From positions 1,527,001-1,591,000 of the forward strand of contig NZ_CP026363.1 in assembly GCF_004117055.1 (NCBI RefSeq): a stretch of 64,000 nucleotides of DNA, written 5' to 3'. Under the pieces are notes generated by a model, which was given only the letters and a program-made list of their open reading frames with translations, had not been told where the DNA came from and searched no databases. Position numbers and translations under genes: made by a program. The stretch comes from Brevibacillus agri (GTDB lineage Bacteria; Bacillota; Bacilli; Brevibacillales; Brevibacillaceae). Positions 57,943 through 64,000 of the stretch are shown one piece after another. How positions within the stretch are numbered: the first letter of the stretch is position 1; every line of letters starts with the position of its first letter.

Positions 57943-58839
57943 GTGAAGAAAATCGTATGGTTACACCTGCTAGTAGCACTGATCGCAGGCGGCTGTTCCC
58001 ATCCAAATGCCGCCGACCTGAATCATTCTCCCCAGGCACAAAGCGAAGCTGTACAACCGCACGCTGATGCGCAAAAGGGTCCGTCGCTTCCCAAGCCGCT
58101 TGAACAGGAGACTGTTTTTTCGCCACAAAAACAAGCGGAAATCGCAAGCGACATGACCAAAAAGGAAGTTCTGACGAAGTTGCTGAATACGGTTGATTAT
58201 TTTGAGACAGCGGTCGGCAAGTTTGAGCTCTTGCGAAAAGGGAAAAAGTCGCTTGTTGAGTATCAGCTCAGCCTGAGCGAAATGGAGGGAGGATACAGTA
58301 AAGTCACTGACTATGATGCCGATTCCAAGCCTTCAAGAGTATGGCTGACTTATTACAAAAACGGTACGTTATGGCGTACGGAAGACGGTTCCTCGGCAAC
58401 ATTGGACGCAAAGAAGTACAAATTCAACCGCTCGGGAGCGACGCTTATTCCTGAAGAAGCTTTCCGTACCGATTCTCAGGGAATGACAGTGACAACCTAC
58501 CGTGAGCGACCTCCCATTGGCATCGCGCAAAGCTCCTTGTTTCCATATGAAATCGCCTCAAACTTTACGCGCGACTACAACGACTGGGAGATTGAAAAAC
58601 AGGATGAACGGTTGCTAGATCACCATACGATCGTTTTAACAGGCAAGATTAAGAATAGCGACAAACATGGCGCGCAGACCTTTCGCTTTTGGGTCGACAA
58701 AGATTCGGGGATTCTCGCTAAATACGAATTATACGATGGAAACAGCAACGTTGTTAGCTATTTGAAACCAGTAGAACTTCACGTGAACGTCCCGGTTGAA
58801 ACGAAAATGTTTGAGCCTCCCCATCAAAATAAAAAATAA
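57943..58839 (+). CDS. Lipoprotein with LolA/RseB-like outer domain
   Basis: A 298-residue lipoprotein: lipobox AGGC (residues 15-18), a long His/Ala/Gln linker, then a strand-rich domain from about residue 75. Repeated strand pairs such as SLVEYQLSLSEMEGG, SRVWLTYYKNGTLWRT and TFRFWVDKDSGILAKYELYD resemble the half-barrel of LolA, LppX or RseB. Such proteins bind lipids or sense envelope state. GTG start with AGGAGGAA upstream. No operon partners. Composition is ordinary. Confidence 0.6.
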   Translation: MKKIVWLHLLVALIAGGCSHPNAADLNHSPQAQSEAVQPHADAQKGPSLPKPLEQETVFSPQKQAEIASDMTKKEVLTKLLNTVDYFETAVGKFELLRKGKKSLVEYQLSLSEMEGGYSKVTDYDADSKPSRVWLTYYKNGTLWRTEDGSSATLDAKKYKFNRSGATLIPEEAFRTDSQGMTVTTYRERPPIGIAQSSLFPYEIASNFTRDYNDWEIEKQDERLLDHHTIVLTGKIKNSDKHGAQTFRFWVDKDSGILAKYELYDGNSNVVSYLKPVELHVNVPVETKMFEPPHQNKK

Positions 58840-59096
58840 ACACATGAGGTCGCTGGCGGCGCATTCGGGGTGTACCATCTCCAACGCTCGCCTTGGCCAA
58901 GCCCCAGCCAGGGCGGGCGAAACTCGCTATGGGATGGGAGGCGGAGAGGAAGCCGCGTCCGGCCTGTTTGATTCGTTACAATTTTTTGCATCTTATTATC
59001 GCTTTGTGATCGCAAATATCATAAATCTATCAGATCGCTGCTATTTTTCCTGGCTCTCTTTTGTATTATCGTGGGGACAAAGGGGAGAGAACCATC

Positions 59097-59426
59097 ATGG
59101 AGAAAATAAACATCGCGCAACAGTTTTCATTGTTACAGGAGTCTTGGAGCTCAATGGTCGTGGGCGAGTTGAACGATTCGGCGATCAAGCTGGAGCAGCT
59201 TTCGGGAGAGTATCCCTGGCAACAAAACGACCAGCAGGACGAGATGCTTCTGGTCGTCAACGGAAGATTGCTGATGATGTCCCATGAGCGCAATATTTGG
59301 ATCGAGGCGGGAGAGCTGCTGGTTGTGCCAAAAGGAATGGCGTACAAGCTGTTCGTCCCGAACGGGGTATGCCACCTGCTGACGATCGAGCCAAAAAAGC
59401 TGGCGGCACTCAAGCGCTGTTCATGA
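59097..59426 (+). CDS. Small cupin protein
   Basis: A 109-residue single-domain cupin: SGEYPWQQNDQQDEMLLVV then NGRLLMM and AGELLVVPKGMAYKL. The usual metal ligands are reduced: the HxH of motif 1 is replaced by WQQND, so metal binding is doubtful and a role as a ligand-binding regulator or inactive relative is possible. ATG 59097 follows GGGGAGA. The 257-base gap before it shows no gene. Confidence 0.65.
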   Translation: MEKINIAQQFSLLQESWSSMVVGELNDSAIKLEQLSGEYPWQQNDQQDEMLLVVNGRLLMMSHERNIWIEAGELLVVPKGMAYKLFVPNGVCHLLTIEPKKLAALKRCS

Positions 59427-59626
59427 GTTCCTCGCAAGCGAAAGAGCACGGACGTTCATACTTCAGGCAAAACAAAAAGGAACGAGCATAGCTGTCGTTG
59501 TCAGGCGCTTTCGGAAGCCGAAGATGATGGCGGCTTTTCTATATAGGGAAAAAAGGGTTGACTTTCCGGCAGTTTGGTATGTAATTAAATACGGATAGCT
59601 GCAACTCTTTTTTGAGGTGATGAACG

Positions 59627-60319
59627 TTGGAAGACGGCGTCTATGTCCTTATCAAAAAAGGCGATCCGGAGCTTGTGCAAAAGCGCCAGTTCCTGCGCAG
59701 GGACGAGTACACGATTGGACGGCGAGGGAGCCAGCTTGCACCTGACATCGCTTTTTCCAGCCCATATGTATCGAGAAGACATGCCGTGATTCGCAAAATC
59801 GGCAATCGCTATACAATATCCGACCTGGAGAGCAAGCACGGAACAGAGGTGAACGGGACACCGATCCACCAAACGCCGCAGCCGCTGTTTCACGGCGATC
59901 TCATCAGTCTCGCCAAAGGAGTCGTCGAGCTGGTCTTTTTTGCGGAAGGCAGCGAGCTGGATGTCACCAGAGAATTTTCTTTTCCGCTGCTGCAGTCAAC
60001 CGTTCCGGCTGCCGTGTCCTCCGGTCTGGTCATCAATCTGGAGCGTCGGGAAATCCGGTTGGACGGCGCGCGGATTCCTTTGACGGGAAAAGATATGGAC
60101 TTGCTTACGCTTTTGTATCAACGGGCCAATCAGGCCGTCAGCTATGAGGAAATCATGGTGTCGATCTGGCCGGAGCGAATGGTTCACGCCGAAACCAGCG
60201 TCCCGGATGTCGGGCGCGCCGAAATCAATGCGCTTGTCTACCGTTTGCGCAAGCGGCTGGGCAAGTACGGGAAAAAAATAACGACCATTCCCCGATTCGG
60301 CTACATGTGGGAAGAGTGA
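59627..60319 (+). CDS. FHA domain fused to an OmpR-type winged-helix DNA-binding domain
   Basis: A 230-residue cytoplasmic regulator. Residues 25-110 form an FHA domain with the phosphothreonine-binding residues visible (YTIGRRGS, SSPYVSRRHAVIRK, LESKHGTEVNG). Residues 135-230 are an OmpR/PhoB-type winged helix (ALVYRLRKRLG, then ITTIPRFGYMW). It should bind DNA in response to a Thr-phosphorylated partner, linking a Ser/Thr kinase to transcription (inference). TTG start with GAGGTGA upstream. A weak TTGACT promoter element lies near 59558. Confidence 0.85.
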   Translation: MEDGVYVLIKKGDPELVQKRQFLRRDEYTIGRRGSQLAPDIAFSSPYVSRRHAVIRKIGNRYTISDLESKHGTEVNGTPIHQTPQPLFHGDLISLAKGVVELVFFAEGSELDVTREFSFPLLQSTVPAAVSSGLVINLERREIRLDGARIPLTGKDMDLLTLLYQRANQAVSYEEIMVSIWPERMVHAETSVPDVGRAEINALVYRLRKRLGKYGKKITTIPRFGYMWEE

Positions 60320-60322
60320 AAA

Positions 60323-60355
60323 AGGGAGACGAGCCAGCGGTCTTCCTTTTTGTAC
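60323..60355 (+). terminator. Terminator after the FHA regulator
   Basis: Arms AAAGGGAGAC and GTCTTCCTTT (one G-U pair) with T-tail. Confidence 0.65.
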
Positions 60356-60663
60356 AGATAAGAAGGGATAAGATTCTTGTCCAGTATAAGGGCAACTAAG
60401 GCTGCACCAAAGGCTTGGCGCAGCCAAGTTTTGTAAATGGCTGAAAATGGGAGCGGCTGTTTTGGCTAATCTGGCTAATTTGGCTGTACGCGAAACACGG
60501 CTGCGCCAAAAAACGGGGCCAGCAAATGAACGAGCGGCCTGCGAAGAGAATTGTCTGACACTTAACATCTGTTTGTGAGCAAAATATCATCGTTTCATCA
60601 GCTTTCTTCCATATATTCTCTGTTTCCGCTGGTTTATCGTGTGAAAAGGAAGGTGAGGAACTG
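60356..60663. other. Gene-free stretch with short repeats
   Basis: Holds a perfect palindrome CTTGGCGCAGCCAAG near 60414 and repeats of TTTGGCTAAT/TCTGGCTAAT near 60460-60485. No supported coding sequence on either strand; no promoter of good quality was seen. Confidence 0.45.
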
Positions 60664-61248
60664 GTGAAAAAGGCATGGTTTTGCTTCTGGAGTGTCTTTC
60701 TCGTCATTTTGTCGGGATTTTTCTTCCTCATCTGGGACTATTGGCAGCAGGGGTCGAAGCAAGAGGGAGAAATGGCAAAGGCGGCTTTTACCGCCTATAC
60801 GGCGAAATGGAAGCAGCAGCAGTTCAGCGACATGTACGAGCAGCTCTCGCTGGATGCGAAAGCAAAGGTGAGCAAAGAAGAGTTTGTCTCGCGCTATGAA
60901 AACATCTACAGCGGGATCGAGGCTACGCATATCAGCGTGGAACCGCTGTACAACGAAGACGTCGTCCCGGGCGAAGACGGGAAAATCAGCTTTCACTACC
61001 GGCTCAGCGTGCAGACGTTTGGCGAGCCGATTTCTTTTACAGGCAAAGCCATTTTGGTTAAAGAAACGCAAAACGACAAGCAAGATTGGTACATCAACTG
61101 GAACCCGTCCTTCCTGCTGCCCGAGCTGGAGCACGGGGACAAGCTGCGGGTGAATACGTTTCGTCCGAAGCGGGGAGAGGTACTGGACCGGGCAGGGCGG
61201 AGAGTGGCGGTCACATCCCGGCAATCCGCAGCCAATCAAGGCTTGTAA
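60664..61248 (+). CDS. Truncated penicillin-binding protein: MecA_N (NTF2-like) domain only
   Basis: A 194-residue protein: one membrane anchor (FCFWSVFLVILSGFFFLIW), an NTF2-like MecA_N domain (about residues 35-155; AAFTAYTAKWKQQQFSDMYEQL, YNEDVVPGEDG), then the first residues of the PBP dimerisation domain, RPKRGEVLDRAGRRVA, and a stop 12 residues later. In class B PBPs of the PBP2a type a transpeptidase of about 450 residues would follow; it is absent. A terminator follows at once. It is either a remnant or a stand-alone anchor with a regulatory role. Confidence 0.7.
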   Translation: MKKAWFCFWSVFLVILSGFFFLIWDYWQQGSKQEGEMAKAAFTAYTAKWKQQQFSDMYEQLSLDAKAKVSKEEFVSRYENIYSGIEATHISVEPLYNEDVVPGEDGKISFHYRLSVQTFGEPISFTGKAILVKETQNDKQDWYINWNPSFLLPELEHGDKLRVNTFRPKRGEVLDRAGRRVAVTSRQSAANQGL

Positions 61249-61253
61249 GCAAA

Positions 61254-61289
61254 AAACGATACTTCCCCGGACGGGAGTATCGTTTTTTT
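61254..61289 (+). terminator. Terminator after the truncated PBP
   Basis: Arms AAACGATACT and AGTATCGTTT followed by TTTT. Confidence 0.85.
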
Positions 61290-61331
61290 CTCGGGAAGAA
61301 ATTAGCGGGGAGAAAGGGGGAGCGCGCCGTT

Positions 61332-61550
61332 TTGGTAATAGGCGTAAATTCCGATGATCGTGCTGTCTTCTTTAAGCCCGATCGCTATCAAGTGGAGATC
61401 ACCTCTCAGACGAGCAAAACGAACGGAGTTTTTCACTGCGGGACGGCAGGCTGCCTTTTAAACTGCCATCCGGCGGTTCTGCCCGACAGCGGAGAAGGGA
61501 CGGTCAAATTTTTGCAGCGAGCCGCTGCGATGCGAATCGTTTCCGGATAA
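61332..61550 (+). CDS. Small protein of unknown function, 72 residues
   Basis: TTG start with AAAGGGGG ten bases upstream. It reads VIGVNSDDRAVFFKPDRYQ early and has a Cys-rich centre (FHCGTAGCLLNC) and ends AAAMRIVSG. It lies between two strong terminators, which argues that it is a real unit. No family is recognised. The same frame is open further back to 61086 but without a start signal. Confidence 0.45.
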   Translation: MVIGVNSDDRAVFFKPDRYQVEITSQTSKTNGVFHCGTAGCLLNCHPAVLPDSGEGTVKFLQRAAAMRIVSG

Positions 61551-61555
61551 ACGCA

Positions 61556-61600
61556 AAGCCCCGTCTCGCTAAAAAAAGCTGCGAGACGGGGCTTTTGCTT
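61556..61600. terminator. Bidirectional terminator
   Basis: Arms AAAGCCCCGTCTCGC and GCGAGACGGGGCTTT; convergent genes on both sides. Confidence 0.85.
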
Positions 61601-61613
61601 GCGGCGGCGGAAA

Positions 61614-62492
61614 TCAGCGCTTGTCCGCCTTGCGCAAAAATTCGCGGACGGTCTGCACGTACTCGGCCGTTTCTTCCAAATAGCCCATATGGGAGCTGTT
61701 TTCCAGGACGTGAAACTCGGCGCCCGGCACGAGCGACTGGTAGTAGCGCGTCGACTCGGGCGTCGCTTCGTCGTGGCGGCCGCAGACGAACAGGGCAGGG
61801 ATGTCGAGCTGATGCAGCTTCGGCGTGTAGTCGAACGTTTTCAGGTTGCCTGTCGGACAAAACTCGGACGGCCCCCACATCGTCATGTACACGTCTTTGT
61901 TCGCTTTCGGGCGGCTTTCGGCGAGAACTTCCGGCAATGGCTCCAGGCGGCACACGTATCGCGCGTAGTACTCCTTCATCGCGTCCTGATACTCCTCCGA
62001 GTCGGTCGTTCCTTGTTCTTCGTGCTGCGCAATCGTCTGCTGAACCTCTTTTGGCAGGCGGGCGATCAGGCGGTCTGCGTCTTCCTTCCAGCGCTGGGCG
62101 CTCAGGCACGGGCTGGAAAAAATCACGCTCGAGACGCCAGCAGGCTTGGTGTCAAGCAAGTACGCCGCCGCCAGCATCGTTCCCCACGAATGGCCGAGGA
62201 TGTGCGCTTGCGCCAATCCGAGCGCTTGCCGGATGCAGGCCAGCTCTTCCACGAACCGCTCCGTTTTCCACAAGGACGCATCGGTCGGCCTGTCGGAGTT
62301 GCCCGAGCCGAGCTGGTCGTAAAAAATGACGGGGCGCTCGTCGCCCAATACGTGCAGTGTTGACTTGAGCGGAGCGTGCGTATTGCCGGGTCCGCCGTGC
62401 AACACGATCAGCGGTGTCTGTTCGCCTGTGCCGACGCGGGTGTACCACACTCTGCCGCCAGGAACCTCTATGTAGCCTTCCTGCTTGTTCAT
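61614..62492 (-). CDS. Prolyl aminopeptidase-like alpha/beta hydrolase
   Basis: A 292-residue S33-type hydrolase: oxyanion motif [10 protein letters not shown] (about residues 32-41), nucleophile elbow [14 protein letters not shown] (Ser near 103), a helical cap (about 140-210), Asp in [10 protein letters not shown] and catalytic His in [10 protein letters not shown]. The HGGPG motif is characteristic of proline iminopeptidases. ATG 62492 has GAGG nine bases upstream; the in-frame TTG at 62501 was rejected. It is a single gene. Confidence 0.85.
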   Translation of the reverse strand: MNKQEGYIEVPGGRVWYTRVGTGEQTPLIVLHGGPGNTHAPLKSTLHVLGDERPVIFYDQLGSGNSDRPTDASLWKTERFVEELACIRQALGLAQAHILGHSWGTMLAAAYLLDTKPAGVSSVIFSSPCLSAQRWKEDADRLIARLPKEVQQTIAQHEEQGTTDSEEYQDAMKEYYARYVCRLEPLPEVLAESRPKANKDVYMTMWGPSEFCPTGNLKTFDYTPKLHQLDIPALFVCGRHDEATPESTRYYQSLVPGAEFHVLENSSHMGYLEETAEYVQTVREFLRKADKR

Positions 62493-62608
62493 CGTTTCCA
62501 ACCTCGCTTTTCGTCCATTCTTGTAAAGTTATTTTTACCAATATACCATGTCTGGAAGATTTGTGCGCCGCAGATGCGCTGTGGGCACGGGCCTGTTTTT
62601 ACACTTTT

Positions 62609-62636
62609 TTTAGAATTGGTTTAGAGCGCGTTTAGA
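62609..62636 (+). promoter_or_regulatory. Three TTTAGA direct repeats at 11-bp spacing
   Basis: TTTAGA at 62609, 62620 and 62631, exactly 11 bases apart, just upstream of the secreted-protein gene. This is the geometry of OmpR-family response-regulator sites. A histidine kinase gene follows in the same direction (63672). Confidence 0.6.
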
Positions 62637-62705
62637 CCTCGCCTTTATCATCGCAGGTAGAGAAAGTGAAGCAGTCGCTTTCGAACTGAACTGGAGGGAT
62701 GAGGA

Positions 62706-63611
62706 ATGCGAAAAAAATGGCTGGCAATCGGACTGGCTGTCGGGATCGGCGGAGCGATGGCGTGGGGAATCGGCGTATCCGCGAATGCGGACAGCACGGG
62801 CTTTGCGGTGTACCAATCGGCTCTGCGCCAGACGAAAGAAGCGGGGAGCATGACCGCGCACGCGCAGCTTGAGCTGACGGACAACAAAACGACGCTGCTC
62901 GCAGTCGACGGGGTGGCAAAAGTCGACCACGAACAGCGGCTGGGCAGCGTGAACGGGACTTTTTCCGGCGCGAACGGCGAGGGTAGCTTTCAGGTGTTTC
63001 GCAAGCAGGATCAGGTTGTTTTTAAGCAAGGGGATCGCGACGTGTATCGCGTCATGGAAGCAATGGATTGGGGACGCGAGGGTCGGCGAGGCGCTCATGG
63101 GGAGCCGAGTGCGATGATGAGCCAGTTGCACAACGCCTTGTTCGGCGAGATTGGCAGAGAGGCGACCGTCGAGAATTTGCCGAACGGAGGCAAGCAGGTC
63201 ACCTTGCAGCTCTCCCGGGAGCAACTGCCGATGTTCGCCAAATTCGCCGGGCCGATGATCTATGCGAAGATCGCCGAGCGCAGTCAGGAAGCGGCGGCTC
63301 GCGAGCACGGGCCAGCCGTGAAGCTGCCGCTTCTGCAAGAAGACGTCCAGCTTGCGCAAGTCGTGCTGAACGCGACGATGAACGAAAAGAACCAGATCGA
63401 GCGGCAAACCGCCGAGGTAGAGCTGGTGGGCACAGACGCGGCAGGTACTGAGCACACGCTGCGCCTGTCTGTGGACATCCGCCTGTCCGACCTGGCCGCA
63501 ACTGTGCCTGAGCAGATTGACTTGACGGGAAAACAGGTGGAGAAGGTCACCCGCGAGGAGCTGCGAAGCCACTGGAAACAAGGCGGCTGGGGACAGCACG
63601 AGGCGCAGTAA
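62706..63611 (+). CDS. Secreted protein upstream of a sensor kinase
   Basis: A 301-residue exported protein: signal peptide (WLAIGLAVGIGGAMAWGIGVSANA) then a strand-rich domain of unknown type (TAHAQLELTDNKTTLLAV, VNGTFSGANGEGSFQVF, LSREQLPMFAKFAGPMIY). GGAGGGA lies eight bases before the ATG. It sits between an apparent response-regulator site and a histidine kinase gene, so it is probably a target of, or an input to, that two-component system. No family was recognised. Confidence 0.6.
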   Translation: MRKKWLAIGLAVGIGGAMAWGIGVSANADSTGFAVYQSALRQTKEAGSMTAHAQLELTDNKTTLLAVDGVAKVDHEQRLGSVNGTFSGANGEGSFQVFRKQDQVVFKQGDRDVYRVMEAMDWGREGRRGAHGEPSAMMSQLHNALFGEIGREATVENLPNGGKQVTLQLSREQLPMFAKFAGPMIYAKIAERSQEAAAREHGPAVKLPLLQEDVQLAQVVLNATMNEKNQIERQTAEVELVGTDAAGTEHTLRLSVDIRLSDLAATVPEQIDLTGKQVEKVTREELRSHWKQGGWGQHEAQ

Positions 63612-63671
63612 GCCTTTTGCAAACGACTGTAGTATAATGGCAGCAATCATACGCGCGGGAGGGGAACGGCC

Positions 63672-64000
63672 ATGTCGATCAAAACGAGACTGCTGCTATC
63701 ATATATCGCCATGATTGTCGTTCCCGTCGTCTGCTTCGCACTGGTGGCCTCGTTGCTGGGCGCTTTTTTTCTGGGGGAGTCGTTCCCGCACGGAACAGGA
63801 AAAGAGCCGGGGAAGCCCTTGTTCCGGCAGACGCAAGAACGGCGGGACGAGCTGTTCGCCGGGCTTGCTTTTCTGGCCCGCTACGACGCGGAGCGGCTTT
63901 TGCAGCAGGACGTGCTGGCCGAGACAGACGAAGAGTTGCGGCGTCTTGGCGGAGCGCTGATGTTAGCTAAAAACGGGGCGGTGCTGTTCGCTTCCCCTTC
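63672..64000 (+). CDS. Sensor histidine kinase (partial, N-terminus only)
   Basis: The first 109 codons: TRLLLSYIAMIVVPVVCFAL as the first span, then an outside domain with RRDELFAGLAFLARYDAERL. The pattern (short cytoplasmic tail, TM1, extracytoplasmic loop) is that of a HAMP-type histidine kinase; the catalytic parts lie beyond the window. GGGAGGGG precedes the ATG. The kinase assignment rests on the N-terminus and context. Confidence 0.6.
   Translation, partial: MSIKTRLLLSYIAMIVVPVVCFALVASLLGAFFLGESFPHGTGKEPGKPLFRQTQERRDELFAGLAFLARYDAERLLQQDVLAETDEELRRLGGALMLAKNGAVLFASP

Overview
The window looks like the chromosome of a Brevibacillus-type, spore-forming member of the Bacillales. The evidence is a GC-rich base composition, strong AGGAGG-type ribosome binding sites, frequent TTG and GTG starts, a Spo0E-like phosphatase, and a gene neighbourhood that preserves the yut/yum/yui cluster of Bacillus subtilis. 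Genus assignment is inference from gene content and style; no rRNA, tRNA or CRISPR array was seen.

Layout. 1-23.3 kb is core-like: type II NADH dehydrogenase-like protein (partial), DUF1450, the menaquinone (futalosine route) enzyme MqnE, Spo0E-like, HesB/IscA, an ECF sigma factor with its membrane partner, a putative regulator, a CuA-type cupredoxin lipoprotein, a His/Met-rich secreted protein, an RNA-repair pair (kinase-HD protein plus RNA ligase), then yumC, ndh (yumB), Nudix, yuiA, yuiB, yuiC, yuiD, a BtuF-like protein, DUF309, pepA, a CoA-binding protein and yuiH. 23.3-27.3 kb is an AT-rich graveyard of IS3-family fragments around a lipoprotein gene split by an intact IS4-family element (9-bp target duplications; excision restores one 199-codon frame). 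27.5-31 kb holds OsmC, a decayed glyoxalase gene, an MFS transporter, a DUF1648 protein and a BcrC-like phosphatase with a BceR-like site upstream.

31.2-38.3 kb is a muropeptide-sugar operon: promoter, about 250 nt of structured leader, ABC binding protein, two permeases, tandem-GNAT protein, cytoplasmic NagZ and MurQ. It lacks an ATPase and a sugar kinase. A second identical copy of the IS4-family element (38.5-40.0 kb) sits between a consensus promoter and a CDF zinc-type exporter gene. 41.6-51.4 kb is a peptide-use block: an M29-like aminopeptidase diverging from a dppABCDF-type operon with a DUF1177 protein, an M20 peptidase and an IclR regulator; a 31-bp palindrome overlaps the predicted start of transcription.

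51.4-64 kb mixes working genes (HsmA, D-cysteine desulfhydrase-like, AEC transporter, PchR-like AraC regulator and a siderophore-binding lipoprotein with Fur-like boxes, cupin, FHA-winged-helix regulator, prolyl aminopeptidase-like hydrolase, secreted protein plus histidine kinase) with decayed ones (a diguanylate cyclase and a PfkB kinase that both lost their middles, and a truncated penicillin-binding protein).

The main themes are respiration and iron-sulfur metabolism, cell-wall sugar and peptide salvage, envelope stress, and local gene decay by internal deletion and IS insertion.
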